Below, one piece after another: positions 54,889 to 64,000 of a DNA stretch of 64,000 nucleotides (positions within the stretch are counted from its first letter, which is position 1; the number at the start of each line of letters is the position of its first letter). Origin of the DNA: Desmospora profundinema (GTDB lineage: Bacteria > Bacillota > Bacilli > Thermoactinomycetales > DSM-45169). The translations under genes were made by a program, and so were the position numbers. A model generated the notes under the pieces. It ran no database searches and was not told the DNA's origin. It saw only the letters and a list, made by a program, of their open reading frames with translations. The DNA is taken from the NCBI RefSeq assembly GCF_031454155.1, contig NZ_JAVDQG010000002.1:248001-312000 (forward strand), written 5' to 3'.

Positions 54889-56730
54889 TTATTTCTCCCC
54901 TTTTTTCTCGTCTTCGTCCACCACTTCGTAGTCGGCGTCAACGACGTCCTCTTTATCCGCCCCTGAACGCTCCGCTTGCCCTTGAGTCTGGGCTGCTTCC
55001 TGTTGATACAGTTTGACAGAGAGCTGTTGCACTTCTTTTTCCAGCTCTTCGGAAGCTTGCTTGATCGCTTCCATGTCGTCGCCTTCCAGTGCTTTTTTCA
55101 GCTCTTCCTTGGCCTTTTCCGCTTTCTCCTTATCGGCTGCTTCCACTTTGTCACCCAAGTCTTTCAGGGTTTTTTCGGTGGTAAAGATCAATTGATCAGC
55201 CTTGTTGCGGATTTCCACCTGTTCTTTCCTCTTCTTGTCCTCTTCCGCATGGGTTTCGGCATCCCGAACCATTTGATCGATCTCATCATCGGAGAGACCG
55301 CTGGAGGATTGAATGGTAATCTCCTGGCTTTTACCGGTGGCCTTATCTTTTGCAGACACGTTGACGATCCCGTTCCGGTCGATTTTGAAGGTCACCTCAA
55401 TCTGAGGAATCCCCCGAGGCGCCGGCGGAATATCCGTCAGTTGGAAGTTCCCCAAGCTCTTGTTGTCGGCGGCCATTTGCCGTTCCCCTTGCAGCACGTG
55501 GATGTCCACTGCTGTTTGGTTGTCGGCGGCGGTGGAGAATACCTGGGACTTCTCAGTCGGGATGGTGGTATTGCGGTCAATCAACTTGGTGGAGACTCCA
55601 CCCAGGGTTTCAATTCCCAGAGAAAGAGGGGTCACATCGAGAAGGACCACATCTTTCACATCTTCGGAGAGAACCCCTGCCTGGATGGCCGCACCCATGG
55701 CCACCACTTCATCCGGATTGACACCTTTGCTTGGATCTTTACCCGTCAGTTTCTTGATCGCTTCCTGAACAGCCGGAATCCGGGTGGATCCACCCACCAA
55801 GATGACACGATCAATGTCACCTGCCTGCATGCCGGCATCCTGCAGAGCACGTCGTGTGGGGCGCATCGTCCGTTCCACCAACTCGGCGGTCAGCTCCTCA
55901 AACTTGGCCCGGGTCAAGGTCAGCTCCAAGTTCTTGGGCCCAGTGGCATCCGCGGTTAAGAAGGGAAGATGGATGTCGGTGGTCAAGACGCCGGAAAGAT
56001 CTTTCTTTGCTTTTTCAGCGGCATCCTTCAGACGCTGCATCGCCATCTTATCGTGCGAAATATCGATGCCGTGTTCTTTTTTAAATTCCTGAACGAGGTA
56101 ATCAATGACCACCTGGTCGAAATCGTCCCCGCCCAATTTATTGTCGCCGCTGGTGGCTTTCACTTCAAACAAGCCGTCTCCCAGTTCCAGGATGGAAACG
56201 TCGAAGGTTCCCCCGCCCAGGTCGAATACGAGAATGGTTTGCTCCTGGTCTTTCTTGTCGATCCCGTACGCAAGAGCGGCAGCCGTCGGTTCGTTGATGA
56301 TCCGAAGGACTTCTAATCCAGCGATTTTACCGGCATCTTTGGTAGCCTGACGCTGGCTGTCGTTAAAGTAGGCAGGCACGGTGATGACTGCTTGGGAAAC
56401 CGTCTCGCCCAGATAGCTTTCCGCGTCTGCTTTCAATTTTTGCAGGATCATAGCGGAAATTTCTTGAGGGGTGTACGCTTTATCCCCGATTCTTTCTTTG
56501 TAAGCGGTCCCTATGTGCCGCTTGATGGAGCTCACCGTACGGTCTGGGTTGGTGATCGCCTGCCGTTTGGCGGCATCACCAACCAGTCGTTCACCGGTCT
56601 TGGAGAAACCCACAACGGACGGAGTCGTCCGGCCTCCTTCTGCATTGGGAATAACCGTCGGTTCACTTCCCTCCATAAACGCCACGCAGGAGTTGGTGGT
56701 TCCCAAATCAATTCCAATCACTTTACCCAT
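54889..56730 (-). CDS. dnaK: chaperone DnaK (Hsp70)
   Basis: 613 aa, the length usual for Bacillota. [12 protein letters not shown] opens the ATPase domain, [14 protein letters not shown] and [13 protein letters not shown] are the phosphate and adenosine motifs, and the linker [15 protein letters not shown] leads to the substrate-binding domain. The C-terminus ends [20 protein letters not shown], the typical acidic tail. Lacks the 24-residue loop of Gram-negative DnaK, as expected for this phylum. Confidence 0.98.
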   Translation of the reverse strand: MGKVIGIDLGTTNSCVAFMEGSEPTVIPNAEGGRTTPSVVGFSKTGERLVGDAAKRQAITNPDRTVSSIKRHIGTAYKERIGDKAYTPQEISAMILQKLKADAESYLGETVSQAVITVPAYFNDSQRQATKDAGKIAGLEVLRIINEPTAAALAYGIDKKDQEQTILVFDLGGGTFDVSILELGDGLFEVKATSGDNKLGGDDFDQVVIDYLVQEFKKEHGIDISHDKMAMQRLKDAAEKAKKDLSGVLTTDIHLPFLTADATGPKNLELTLTRAKFEELTAELVERTMRPTRRALQDAGMQAGDIDRVILVGGSTRIPAVQEAIKKLTGKDPSKGVNPDEVVAMGAAIQAGVLSEDVKDVVLLDVTPLSLGIETLGGVSTKLIDRNTTIPTEKSQVFSTAADNQTAVDIHVLQGERQMAADNKSLGNFQLTDIPPAPRGIPQIEVTFKIDRNGIVNVSAKDKATGKSQEITIQSSSGLSDDEIDQMVRDAETHAEEDKKRKEQVEIRNKADQLIFTTEKTLKDLGDKVEAADKEKAEKAKEELKKALEGDDMEAIKQASEELEKEVQQLSVKLYQQEAAQTQGQAERSGADKEDVVDADYEVVDEDEKKGEK

Positions 56731-56772
56731 CCTTGATGTACCCCCTGTTCACATATCTAAATCGATGACGAA

Positions 56773-57528
56773 TCAGGAGCTGACCTTCACCATGGAAGGC
56801 CGGATCACCCGATCATGGTACCGATATCCCTTTTGCAACTCTTCGACGACTGTTCCTGCTTCCACTCCCTCCGCTTCCACTTCCATCACCGCGTTGTGTT
56901 CGTGGGGGTTGAAAGGGAGCCCTTTTGCTTCAATGACGGATAATCCGTGGTTTTCCAGGGATTGAATCAACTGCCGGTACACCATTTCCACTCCCTGGTG
57001 CAGACTGTCGTCCCCATTGGATCCGCCGGCTGCCAATGCTCGTTCCAAATTGTCCAGTACGGGCAGCAATGATTCAAGCATCGGTACAGCTGCATACTTC
57101 ACAGCCTCTTCCCGGTCCTTGCGACTGCGTCGACGGAAATTTTCCAAATCGGCACGAGCCCGCAGCACCTGCTCCTGGGCTTCCTCCATCCGTTTCTTCA
57201 GCTCTTCCGTCAACTGCCGGTTCTCTTCCGCTTCTTTTTGCAGCGCTTCTGTCTGTTCCCGCAATTGTCGAAGCTCCTCCGGATCGGTTGCCGGGACCGG
57301 GCCAGGCACCTCATTGGCGTGGACGGAGCCGGGTGCCTCCGCCTGAGGAGCCTGGGGAGGGGGAGTCGGCACTTCTTCCTGGCTATGTAAAGGAGCCGTC
57401 TCGCCCTGTTCCTGGGCTTTGGCCGCCTCTTCCTCCACTTTTCTTCTTTCTTCCGCTTCTTTCATCTTACGCAGTTCACGCGCTGTACGGGGACGATAGT
57501 CCCCTTGGTTTGGGTCTTGCGCAGTCAT
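56773..57528 (-). CDS. grpE: nucleotide exchange factor GrpE
   Basis: 251 aa, longer than the usual 190-200 because of an N-terminal disordered stretch rich in Glu, Ala and Pro (residues 1-85, including EVPTPPPQAPQAEAPG). The coiled coil follows (LRQLREQTEALQKEAEENRQLTEELKKRMEEAQEQVLRARADLEN), then FRRRSRKDREEAVKYA and the beta-wing (GVEAGTVVEELQKGYRYHDRVIRPSMVKVS). ATG 57528 has GAAGGATAACCG upstream, 16 bases after the chaperonin gene. Confidence 0.96.
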   Translation of the reverse strand: MTAQDPNQGDYRPRTARELRKMKEAEERRKVEEEAAKAQEQGETAPLHSQEEVPTPPPQAPQAEAPGSVHANEVPGPVPATDPEELRQLREQTEALQKEAEENRQLTEELKKRMEEAQEQVLRARADLENFRRRSRKDREEAVKYAAVPMLESLLPVLDNLERALAAGGSNGDDSLHQGVEMVYRQLIQSLENHGLSVIEAKGLPFNPHEHNAVMEVEAEGVEAGTVVEELQKGYRYHDRVIRPSMVKVSS

Positions 57529-57543
57529 CGGTTATCCTTCACC

Positions 57544-59085
57544 TCAATCGGCTTTTTTCATCCGAACCACTGTATGGATCCGAAGAATGGCAGTACTCAC
57601 TTCACTCGCGGCCTGAAGCGCATGGTATTTCACCGGAAGAGGGTCCACAACCCCCATGTCCACCATATCGCAGACAGCTCCGCGGTCACAGTCGATCCCT
57701 AAGGATGCGGACTGGCGCTTCCACTGAAGTGCTTTTACCTCTTCCACCTTTTCCAACGGGTTGAAGCCGGCGTTGTCCACGACCTGAGCCATGGGACGAT
57801 GCAGGGCTTCGGCTAAAGCAGCCACTCCGAACGCTTCCGTCCCTTGAACGGTGTCCCGGTATTTCTCCACTTCCCGGGCCAATGCCAGTTCAGCTGCACC
57901 GCCGCCGGGTAAGAATCCGCCCCGGATCGCCGCTTGCACAGCAGCGGCTGCATCCTTGGTGATCCGCTCCCGTTCATCCACCAGTTCTTCCGTGGGAGCG
58001 GCAACCAAGATCGTGGCAACCGGTTTCCCTTGACCGCCGAGAATGCGAATCCGTTTCAGAATAGGATCATCCTCCGCCTCTTCGCATAGGCCGAGCACCT
58101 CGTTTAGTTCTTCCGGTGTCTTTTTCAAACCGGTCCGCTTAATGGGGCGGGCACCCGTGTGTTCCGCGATCCGTAAAATCTCCCGTTCATCCACACCCTG
58201 GACGACCATGCGGTCGGCGTCGGTCAACAGCTCTTCCGCCTGGGGATCCACCTCCCCCTGCACCACAATCAAGTCGACAACCTGTTCCACCAGAGCGAGG
58301 ACCGTCGCTTCAAACTCCTGTTTCAGTTTTTCCTGTTTGGTAAAGCCCGCTTCCGTTCTTAGGGATTCCTCGTCCACCGGTTCGGGCTTTAGATCATCCG
58401 CCACGACCAAAACCCGAACCGGGCCATCCACTGGCGGCCTGGTACGGTTGACACGCCCCCGCTGGGTCAATAAACCGGCGAAGATGCTGCTTTCCGCCCG
58501 GGGATGGGCCACAACCGATTCAGATAGCTTAAAGTGTTTCTCTAAAAGCTTTTCCCGCCCCACCATCACCGCCGCTTCCATCACCAATTCCGTGATATCT
58601 TCCTGCTCCCGACCGGCGGTGTAAGCGATCCGCTGCAACCATTCATCTTCCATATCCCAGATTGGATTGGCCATCTCCTGCATCCGCTCCAAAGCGAATC
58701 GCACGCCTTTGCGAATCCCGGCAATGACCTTTGCCACTGGGACACCCCGGCTGACCTGCTTCTCCCCTTCTTCAACCAGAGCAGCGGCCAACAAAGTGGC
58801 TGTCGTGGTTCCGTCACCCACTTCATCCTGCTGAGCTTTGGAGATGTTGGCGATCATGCGTGCCGCCGGATGTTGTGCATCCATCATATTTAAAATAGTA
58901 ACACCATCATTGGTGACGATGACGTTTCCCCTGTCATCCACCAACATTGTATCCAGCCCTTTTGGACCTAAAGTACCGGCCACCGCAGAAGCCATCCGCT
59001 GCACTACTTCCGCGTTGGACCGAAGTGCACCTGTCTTCGGTCCGTCATTGATGGGTGGGACTTTGTGTCGATCCCCGCTATCCAT
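57544..59085 (-). CDS. group III (archaeal-like, thermosome/CCT-type) chaperonin
   Basis: 513 aa chaperonin of the TCP-1/thermosome branch, not GroEL. NDGVTIL (59-65) and GDGTTTATLLAAALVEEGEKQ (90 on) make the nucleotide site, and the middle domain returns with GGGAAELALAREVEKYRDTV. The apical region lacks the GroES-binding features of GroEL and seems to have the built-in-lid type. The sequence lacks the GGM tail of GroEL. Bacterial members of this type (group III, first noted in Carboxydothermus) lie in dnaK operons, as here between hrcA and grpE. Start ATG 59085 after GAGGGAGC. It is expected to be repressed by HrcA. Confidence 0.9.
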   Translation of the reverse strand: MDSGDRHKVPPINDGPKTGALRSNAEVVQRMASAVAGTLGPKGLDTMLVDDRGNVIVTNDGVTILNMMDAQHPAARMIANISKAQQDEVGDGTTTATLLAAALVEEGEKQVSRGVPVAKVIAGIRKGVRFALERMQEMANPIWDMEDEWLQRIAYTAGREQEDITELVMEAAVMVGREKLLEKHFKLSESVVAHPRAESSIFAGLLTQRGRVNRTRPPVDGPVRVLVVADDLKPEPVDEESLRTEAGFTKQEKLKQEFEATVLALVEQVVDLIVVQGEVDPQAEELLTDADRMVVQGVDEREILRIAEHTGARPIKRTGLKKTPEELNEVLGLCEEAEDDPILKRIRILGGQGKPVATILVAAPTEELVDERERITKDAAAAVQAAIRGGFLPGGGAAELALAREVEKYRDTVQGTEAFGVAALAEALHRPMAQVVDNAGFNPLEKVEEVKALQWKRQSASLGIDCDRGAVCDMVDMGVVDPLPVKYHALQAASEVSTAILRIHTVVRMKKAD

Positions 59086-59170
59086 GGATATGCTCCCTCG
59101 CTTCCAGTTGTAACATCGGCATCAGGGAATCCCGCGCCATCCGTATCTGCTTTAAGCCGACACAACCTTG

Positions 59171-60196
59171 TCAACCATAGGTGCGACGCAAATGCTCGGA
59201 AAAATCGTCCGCCAGCAATTGTAACAAACTGACCACTTTACTGTAATCCATACGCGTCGGACCCAGGACCCCGATGCGACCCAAGGAGCGACCCTCGATG
59301 GAAAAGGAAACGGTCACAATACTGCAATTGTTCATAGCTTCCAAATGGTTTTCCTCTCCGATTTTGACCTGCAACCCTCCGGAGAAACCGGAGACCAGTT
59401 TGGCCAAGGTTTCGCCCTCTTCCAGAAGGTCCATCAGAGCCTTCACCTTTCCAACATCCCGGAACTCCGGTTGTGTCAACATGTTGGTGGTACCGCTGGT
59501 AAACACTTGACCTTCCAAGTGAGCCGCCAACATCTGATCGATCATCGCTAAAATGGATTCATACTGCTCCACATGGCGGCTTAACTCAGCGGACAATTCC
59601 TGGTAGACCGTCTGTTTCAGACAATGGAGAGGAACACCTGTCAGTTTGGCATTCAGCAGGTTGACCATCGTTTCAATAGATGACAGAGAGACCCCTTCGG
59701 GGACGATGATCCGCCGTTGGTCGACATGACCGGTATCCGTCACGATGATGGCGACGGCCATCCGTTCATTGACCGGAACCACTTGCAAATGTTTCAGTTT
59801 ATTGTCGGACAGCTCCGGACCCAAAATAATCGACGTGTAATTGGTCATTCGGGACAAGATGGCAGCTGTCTGTTCTATGGTTTGTTCCAATGCATCCATC
59901 TGCGACGCAAACAACCGGCGCACGCTTAACAAATCAGAGCGATTCACCTGTCCCGGCTGCATCAGATGGTCCACGTAAAACCGATAGCCAAAATGGCTCG
60001 GCACCCGGCCTGCCGACGTATGCGGTTGTTCCAGGAAGCCCATTTCCTCCAAATCCGCCAGTTCATTTCGGATCGTGGCCGCGCTGCAACCGATGTCATC
60101 CCGTTTGGATAATGTCCGGGATCCTACCGGCTCCGCCTGCTCGATGTACTCCTCGATGAGCGCCCGCAGAATCAGGTGTTGACGTGGTGACAGCAT
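59171..60196 (-). CDS. hrcA: heat-inducible repressor HrcA
   Basis: Transcriptional repressor of class I heat-shock genes, which binds CIRCE and is kept folded by chaperonin. 341 aa. The N-terminal winged helix (RQHLILRALIEEYIEQAEPVGSRTLSKRDDIGCSAATIRNELADLEEMGFLEQPHTSAGRVPS) is followed by a GAF-like and a dimerisation domain, with GPTRMDYSKVVSLLQLLADD near the end. The start is ATG 60196, eight bases after AAGGAGG. First gene of the operon, with CIRCE between promoter and start. Confidence 0.97.
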   Translation of the reverse strand: MLSPRQHLILRALIEEYIEQAEPVGSRTLSKRDDIGCSAATIRNELADLEEMGFLEQPHTSAGRVPSHFGYRFYVDHLMQPGQVNRSDLLSVRRLFASQMDALEQTIEQTAAILSRMTNYTSIILGPELSDNKLKHLQVVPVNERMAVAIIVTDTGHVDQRRIIVPEGVSLSSIETMVNLLNAKLTGVPLHCLKQTVYQELSAELSRHVEQYESILAMIDQMLAAHLEGQVFTSGTTNMLTQPEFRDVGKVKALMDLLEEGETLAKLVSGFSGGLQVKIGEENHLEAMNNCSIVTVSFSIEGRSLGRIGVLGPTRMDYSKVVSLLQLLADDFSEHLRRTYG

Positions 60197-60212
60197 GGGC
60201 CCCACCTCCTTG

Positions 60213-60239
60213 TTAGCACTCCCATAAATCGAGTGCTAA
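60213..60239. promoter_or_regulatory. CIRCE operator
   Basis: TTAGCACTC-N9-GAGTGCTAA without any mismatch, 16 bases upstream of hrcA. This is the binding site of HrcA. Confidence 0.98.
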
Positions 60240-60251
60240 ATCCTCCAATTA

Positions 60252-60280
60252 AACGTATCAAACCGCCGGAACAATGTCAA
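60252..60280 (-). promoter_or_regulatory. promoter of the hrcA operon
   Basis: TTGACA (60280-60275) and TACGTT (60257-60252) with a 17-base spacer on the minus strand, immediately upstream of CIRCE. The -10 is a poor match, so it is a moderate candidate. Confidence 0.55.
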
Positions 60281-60311
60281 CGCTGATTGTTCTGACAGTG
60301 CAGGACTCGCC

Positions 60312-61457
60312 TTACGCAGCTTCTCCCAGAAAAGAGGAGAATACCTCATTTCCGAACAACAAACCCCGTTCCGTGAGACGATAGCGGTCCTTCTCGCACA
60401 CAATCAAACCTTTGTCGAGAAGACCCGGAAGCACATGGGCAAATACGGTTTCGATTTCGGTTCCGAAGCGATTTTGAAACACCCGGCGGCTCACCCCTTC
60501 CAACAAACGCAAACCGAGGATCAACTGGTTTTCCATCTCTTCCGACCGATGGACCGGGTGCACATCCGCTGCAGGGAGACCATCCCGGGTGATTCGAATA
60601 TATTCTTTCACCCCTTTTACGTTTTGGTGACGCTGTCCCCGGGTGTAGCCATGGGCGCCGGTTCCCAGTCCGTAGTAGGGAAGATTAAGCCAATAGGTGG
60701 AATTGTGACGGCTCTTTCGTCCGGCACGACTGAAGTTGGACACTTCGTATTGGTGATAGCCCGCTTCCGTCAAACGACGACGGGTTCGTTGGTACATCTC
60801 CAACTCATCGTCTTCCGACGGCAGGGGCAGCTTTCCTTGTAACAGACGGGTATGAAACAGCGTCCCCTCCTCCACCTTGAGACTATAAACGGAAAAGTGG
60901 TCCGGTTTCAGAGCCAGAGCCCGCTCCAGCGCTTCCTCCATGTCTTCCACTGTCTGCTCCGGCAGACCGAACATTAAATCCAGCGAAACGTTGGAAATTC
61001 CTGCGGAGCGGGCTTCTTCTACACTCCGAACGATGGCCTCGACGGAATGAACACGGCCGATCCGTTCCAACAAGTCCGATCGGAACGTCTGAGCGCCGAT
61101 ACTGAGTCGATTGACCCCTCCGTCAACCATGACGGAGAGCAGTTCCGACTCTGTCGTTCCCGGATTGGCTTCCACAGTGAATTCCAATTCGGGGGACCAA
61201 CGGGGAAAATAGCGCCGGATGGCCTGTAGCAATGTTTCCATTTGGCGGGGGGTTAACACCGTCGGTGTGCCGCCGCCGATAAAAATGGTCTCAATGGTTT
61301 CCGGCGGAACCGCTTCCACCGTTTGGGCCATCTCCCGCTCCAACGCTTCCAGGTATTCATCCACCGGCTGTCCCCCCACCACATAGGCGGTGAAGTCACA
61401 GTAATGGCATTTATGCGTGCAAAACGGGATATGGATATAGACGGAGCGGGGATTCAT
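60312..61457 (-). CDS. hemW: radical-SAM heme chaperone HemW
   Basis: About 381 aa, related to oxygen-independent coproporphyrinogen III oxidase but shown in other bacteria to insert heme. The radical-SAM motif is CTHKCHYCDF (CxxxCxxC), lacking the extra N-terminal Cys of HemN. Also FIGGGTPTVL, GAQTF and SLDLMFGLPEQT. ATG 61457 has AAGGAGGAACG upstream. Between lepA and hrcA, as in most Bacillota. Confidence 0.95.
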   Translation of the reverse strand: MNPRSVYIHIPFCTHKCHYCDFTAYVVGGQPVDEYLEALEREMAQTVEAVPPETIETIFIGGGTPTVLTPRQMETLLQAIRRYFPRWSPELEFTVEANPGTTESELLSVMVDGGVNRLSIGAQTFRSDLLERIGRVHSVEAIVRSVEEARSAGISNVSLDLMFGLPEQTVEDMEEALERALALKPDHFSVYSLKVEEGTLFHTRLLQGKLPLPSEDDELEMYQRTRRRLTEAGYHQYEVSNFSRAGRKSRHNSTYWLNLPYYGLGTGAHGYTRGQRHQNVKGVKEYIRITRDGLPAADVHPVHRSEEMENQLILGLRLLEGVSRRVFQNRFGTEIETVFAHVLPGLLDKGLIVCEKDRYRLTERGLLFGNEVFSSFLGEAA

Positions 61458-61478
61458 GCAACGTTCCTCCTTCCCCCG

Positions 61479-61507
61479 AAAAAACGCCAGAGGCGAAGCC
61501 ACTGGCG
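61479..61507 (-). terminator. terminator of lepA
   Basis: Minus-strand CGCCAGTGGCTTCGCCTCTG GCG hairpin followed by TTTTTTCG, 35 bases after the lepA stop and just before the hemW ribosome site. Confidence 0.88.
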
Positions 61508-61541
61508 GCGAGCGATGTTCAAACCGTATTCATGGACCCCT

Positions 61542-63365
61542 TTACTTATTGGAGTCATCCATCTGCAACACGGCCATGAACGCCTCCTGGGGCACTTCCA
61601 CATTGCCCACGGCTTTCATCCGCTTTTTCCCTTCCTTTTGCTTCTCCAACAACTTTCGCTTCCGGGTGATGTCCCCCCCGTAGCATTTAGCCAACACATT
61701 TTTGCGTTGGGCACGGATCGTCTCCCTTGCCACCACCTTGTTTCCGATGGCCGCTTGTACCGGAACTTCAAACATCTGGCGCGGAATCAGCTCTTTCAAT
61801 TTTTCTACCAACTGTCGACCGCGATGATACGCTTTGTCCCGGTGGACGATAAAAGAAAGTGCATCGACGGGTTCCCCGTTCAATAGGATATCCATTTTCA
61901 CCAGTTTGGACGTTTTGTATCCGATCAGCTCATAATCAAAGGAAGCGTACCCTTTGGTGCCGGACTTCAGTTGGTCGAAAAAGTCGTAAACGATCTCCGC
62001 CAGCGGCAGCTCATAGATAATGTTGACCCGGTTGGCGTCCAGGTACTGCATATCGACATAATCGCCCCGTTTGGACTGGCACAATTCCATCACAGCCCCG
62101 ACGTAATCATTAGGTACCATGACACTTGCTTTGACATACGGTTCCTCCACATGGTCAATCTCCTGGGAGGGCGGCATATGGGTCGGGTTTTCAATCTCCA
62201 GCCGTTCCCCGTCCGTTTTGAATACCCGATAGACCACGCTGGGAGCCGTTGTGATCAAGGGGATGTTAAATTCCCTTTCAATCCGTTCCTGGATGATCTC
62301 CATATGGAGCAGGCCTAAGAATCCACACCGGAAACCGAAGCCCAGCGCCCCGGAAGTTTCCGGCTCGTAGCGGAGGGAAGCATCGTTTAACTCCAGCTTC
62401 TCCAAAGCCTCCCGAAGATCGTCGTAATCAGAGGAGTCCACCGGATACATCCCGCAAAACACCATGGGATTGATCTTGCGATAGCCTGGCAGGGGTTCAG
62501 GTGCCGGGTTGGAAGCATCCGTAATCGTATCCCCCACCCGGGTATCCTTCACGTTTTTGATGGAAGCCACCATAAAACCCACCTCGCCGACAGACAGCTC
62601 GTCTTTCAGCATCGGTTTGGGGGCGAACACCCCGACTTCCGTCACTTCAAATTCCTTCCCTGTCGCCATCATCCGCACCTTCATCCCTTTTTTAATGGTG
62701 CCGTCCACCACCCGGATGTAGGTGATCACGCCTTTATAAGTGTCATACAGGGAATCGTAGATGAGCGCTTTCAACGGAGCGTCCGGATCCCCCTCGGGAG
62801 CCGGTACCTTTGCCACGATCTCCTCCAGGATCTCCTCGATTCCAATACCCGCTTTTGCCGAAGCCAATACCGCTTCGGAAGCGTCCAGGCCAATCAGTTC
62901 CTCAATCTCTTCCCGCACCCGTTCCGGTTCGGCGCTGGGCAGGTCGATCTTATTGATCACCGGCAGGATTTCCAGATCATTGTCCAGGGCCAGATAGACA
63001 TTGGCCATCGTCTGGGCTTCCACTCCCTGGGCTGCGTCCACCACCAGCAGCGCTCCTTCGCAAGCCGCTAAGCTGCGGGAGACTTCATAGGTAAAGTCTA
63101 CATGTCCAGGGGTGTCGATTAAATTGAGGATATATTCGTTTCCGTCCTTCGCCTGATACGGCAAGCGGACGGACTGCAGCTTGATGGTGATCCCCCGTTC
63201 CCGTTCCAAGTCCATGGAGTCCAGGAACTGGTCCTGCATTTCTCGATCGGACAACGCCCCCGTATGCTCCAAAATGCGGTCGGCCAAGGTGGACTTACCG
63301 TGGTCGATATGGGCGATGATTGAAAAATTGCGGATCCGTTCTTGCTGTCGTTGCTTCTGGGCCAT
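61542..63365 (-). CDS. lepA: elongation factor 4 (LepA)
   Basis: Ribosome-associated translational GTPase, 607 aa. G1 [16 protein letters not shown]2 RERGITIK, G3 DTPGHVDF, G4 NKIDLPSA. Domain II, the EF-G-like domain ([26 protein letters not shown]) and the LepA-specific C-terminal domain ([32 protein letters not shown]) are all present. Start ATG 63365 after GGAGGGAAC. It has its own promoter at 63413-63441. Confidence 0.98.
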   Translation of the reverse strand: MAQKQRQQERIRNFSIIAHIDHGKSTLADRILEHTGALSDREMQDQFLDSMDLERERGITIKLQSVRLPYQAKDGNEYILNLIDTPGHVDFTYEVSRSLAACEGALLVVDAAQGVEAQTMANVYLALDNDLEILPVINKIDLPSAEPERVREEIEELIGLDASEAVLASAKAGIGIEEILEEIVAKVPAPEGDPDAPLKALIYDSLYDTYKGVITYIRVVDGTIKKGMKVRMMATGKEFEVTEVGVFAPKPMLKDELSVGEVGFMVASIKNVKDTRVGDTITDASNPAPEPLPGYRKINPMVFCGMYPVDSSDYDDLREALEKLELNDASLRYEPETSGALGFGFRCGFLGLLHMEIIQERIEREFNIPLITTAPSVVYRVFKTDGERLEIENPTHMPPSQEIDHVEEPYVKASVMVPNDYVGAVMELCQSKRGDYVDMQYLDANRVNIIYELPLAEIVYDFFDQLKSGTKGYASFDYELIGYKTSKLVKMDILLNGEPVDALSFIVHRDKAYHRGRQLVEKLKELIPRQMFEVPVQAAIGNKVVARETIRAQRKNVLAKCYGGDITRKRKLLEKQKEGKKRMKAVGNVEVPQEAFMAVLQMDDSNK

Positions 63366-63412
63366 TTTTGTTCCCTCCTGCGATGAAAACACGCGCCAAC
63401 TACATCCTATTT

Positions 63413-63441
63413 ATTATATCAGCACCTTTTTGCCTCATCAA
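63413..63441 (-). promoter_or_regulatory. sigma-A promoter of lepA
   Basis: TTGATG (63441-63436) and TATAAT (63418-63413), spacer 17 bases, on the minus strand about 50 bases upstream of lepA. Confidence 0.75.
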
Positions 63442-63525
63442 ATGGGATTGCCCCAGATGGGTGCAAGAGGAAAAAAGGAAACCGATATACCGTTATGTTT
63501 TTTCAGTAAATATGCGGTGGCACAA

Positions 63526-63543
63526 ATAGAACGTGTGTTCTAT
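63526..63543. promoter_or_regulatory. possible LexA/DinR box upstream of the AraC-type gene
   Basis: ATAGAACGTGTGTTCTAT has 7-base inverted arms and contains GAAC-N4-GTTC, which fits the Gram-positive SOS box (GAACRNRYGTTC). It lies 43 bases before the ATG. One perfect match, without function proven. Confidence 0.5.
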
Positions 63544-63585
63544 ATTAAGGGTAGAACAGGCCAGAGAAGGCAGGTGTAGGGAAAA

Positions 63586-64000
63586 ATGACGGATCGGTAT
63601 TCAGAAATCGACGCCGTGATCACCTATATTCATCAGCATATCGAGGAGCCGCTCCCGCTTTCCCGGTTGGCCGACCATGTTGCCTACAGCCCGTACCATT
63701 TTACACGTATCTTTAAGGAAAGAATCGGCCTTTCACCTCACTACTATATTTCTTCCCTCCGGTTGCAAAAGGCAAAAGAATTATTGATCCATACAAACCT
63801 ACCCGTTCGTGATATCGGATTGGAGATCGGACAGCAGAGTCTGGGGACCTTCACGACCCGCTTTACCCAACGGGTAGGAGTGACACCGTCCCAATTTCGG
63901 AAATCGATGATGCAGGCGGACCGCTGCTTGCAATCCTTGCAGAAACTTACGGATTGGGGTGCAGCCCATCCTCCTCTTCATCCATCCATCCGAATAAAAG
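63586..64000 (+). CDS. AraC family transcriptional regulator (cut by the window end)
   Basis: The first 138 residues are seen. The double HTH domain is at the N-terminus (ITYIHQHIEEPLPLSRLADHVAYSPYHFTRIFKERIGLSPHYYISSLRLQKAKELLI ... VRDIGLEIGQQSLGTFTTRFTQRVGVTPSQFRK), from residue 9 to about 105. A linker follows. This order (DNA-binding domain first) is that of Rob/MarA-type or GyrI-domain regulators. The C-terminal effector domain would lie beyond 64000. It begins at ATG 63586 after GTAGGGAAAA. Divergent from lepA. Confidence 0.88.
   Translation, partial: MTDRYSEIDAVITYIHQHIEEPLPLSRLADHVAYSPYHFTRIFKERIGLSPHYYISSLRLQKAKELLIHTNLPVRDIGLEIGQQSLGTFTTRFTQRVGVTPSQFRKSMMQADRCLQSLQKLTDWGAAHPPLHPSIRIK

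Overview
The window comes from a spore-forming, Gram-positive member of the Bacillota (order Bacillales). It carries alpha/beta-type SASP, gerP, yqfC/yqfD, sigA, an HrcA/CIRCE system and a glycyl T-box. The gene order follows the Bacillus lepA-hemW-hrcA-grpE-dnaK-dnaJ-prmA-rsmE-mtaB ... rpsU-yqeY-nfeD-floA-yqfC-yqfD-phoH-pgpH-ybeY-dgkA-cdd-era-yqzL-recO-glyQ-glyS-ccpN-ppsR-dnaG-sigA-trmK-nif3 block almost without break, read here on the minus strand. Moderately high GC, a type A RNase P RNA and a group III (archaeal-like) chaperonin point away from Bacillus itself. A Thermoactinomycetaceae-like lineage is my best guess; this is inference, with no marker gene to prove it.

Layout. 0-8 kb is an accessory end: DedA protein, a lone nuoD, a nicotinamidase-like hydrolase, an M42 peptidase, a large secreted protein, an SGNH lipase and many intergenic repeats. 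8-10.5 kb holds rnpB, nif3 and trmK. 10.5-19 kb is a set of degradative and sporulation genes (EEP nuclease-like protein, gerP, M1 peptidase, hpd, acyl-CoA ligase, trhO, acyl-CoA dehydrogenase) lying between trmK and sigA. 19.5-22.6 kb is sigA-dnaG. 23.3-27.5 kb is a ccpN-ppsR-ppdK cassette for the pyruvate/PEP node. 27.7-29.3 kb has a TIM-barrel protein and an AT-rich islet. 29.4-46 kb is the conserved housekeeping block from glyS up to rpsU and the HIT protein. 46.6-50.3 kb has small hypothetical genes, a Na/Pi-type transporter and a Nudix-DeoC fusion. 50.5-60.3 kb is the heat-shock operon hrcA-chaperonin-grpE-dnaK-dnaJ-prmA-rsmE-mtaB. 60.3-63.4 kb is hemW and lepA, and the window ends inside an AraC-type regulator.

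Several things stand out. There are at least two families of small mobile-looking repeats that have inserted into one another in both directions. The hrcA operon contains an archaeal-type chaperonin. Two successive genes (ccpN, ppsR) have good Shine-Dalgarno sites but no AUG, GUG or UUG at the expected start. A Nudix hydrolase is fused in frame to deoxyribose-phosphate aldolase, with an internal ribosome binding site. An undecaprenol/diacylglycerol kinase is fused to what looks like a decayed PAP2 phosphatase. RNase P RNA is of the ancestral A type.

Start codons were chosen from Shine-Dalgarno spacing and family N-termini. No database search was possible, so all family calls rest on recognised motifs and gene order.
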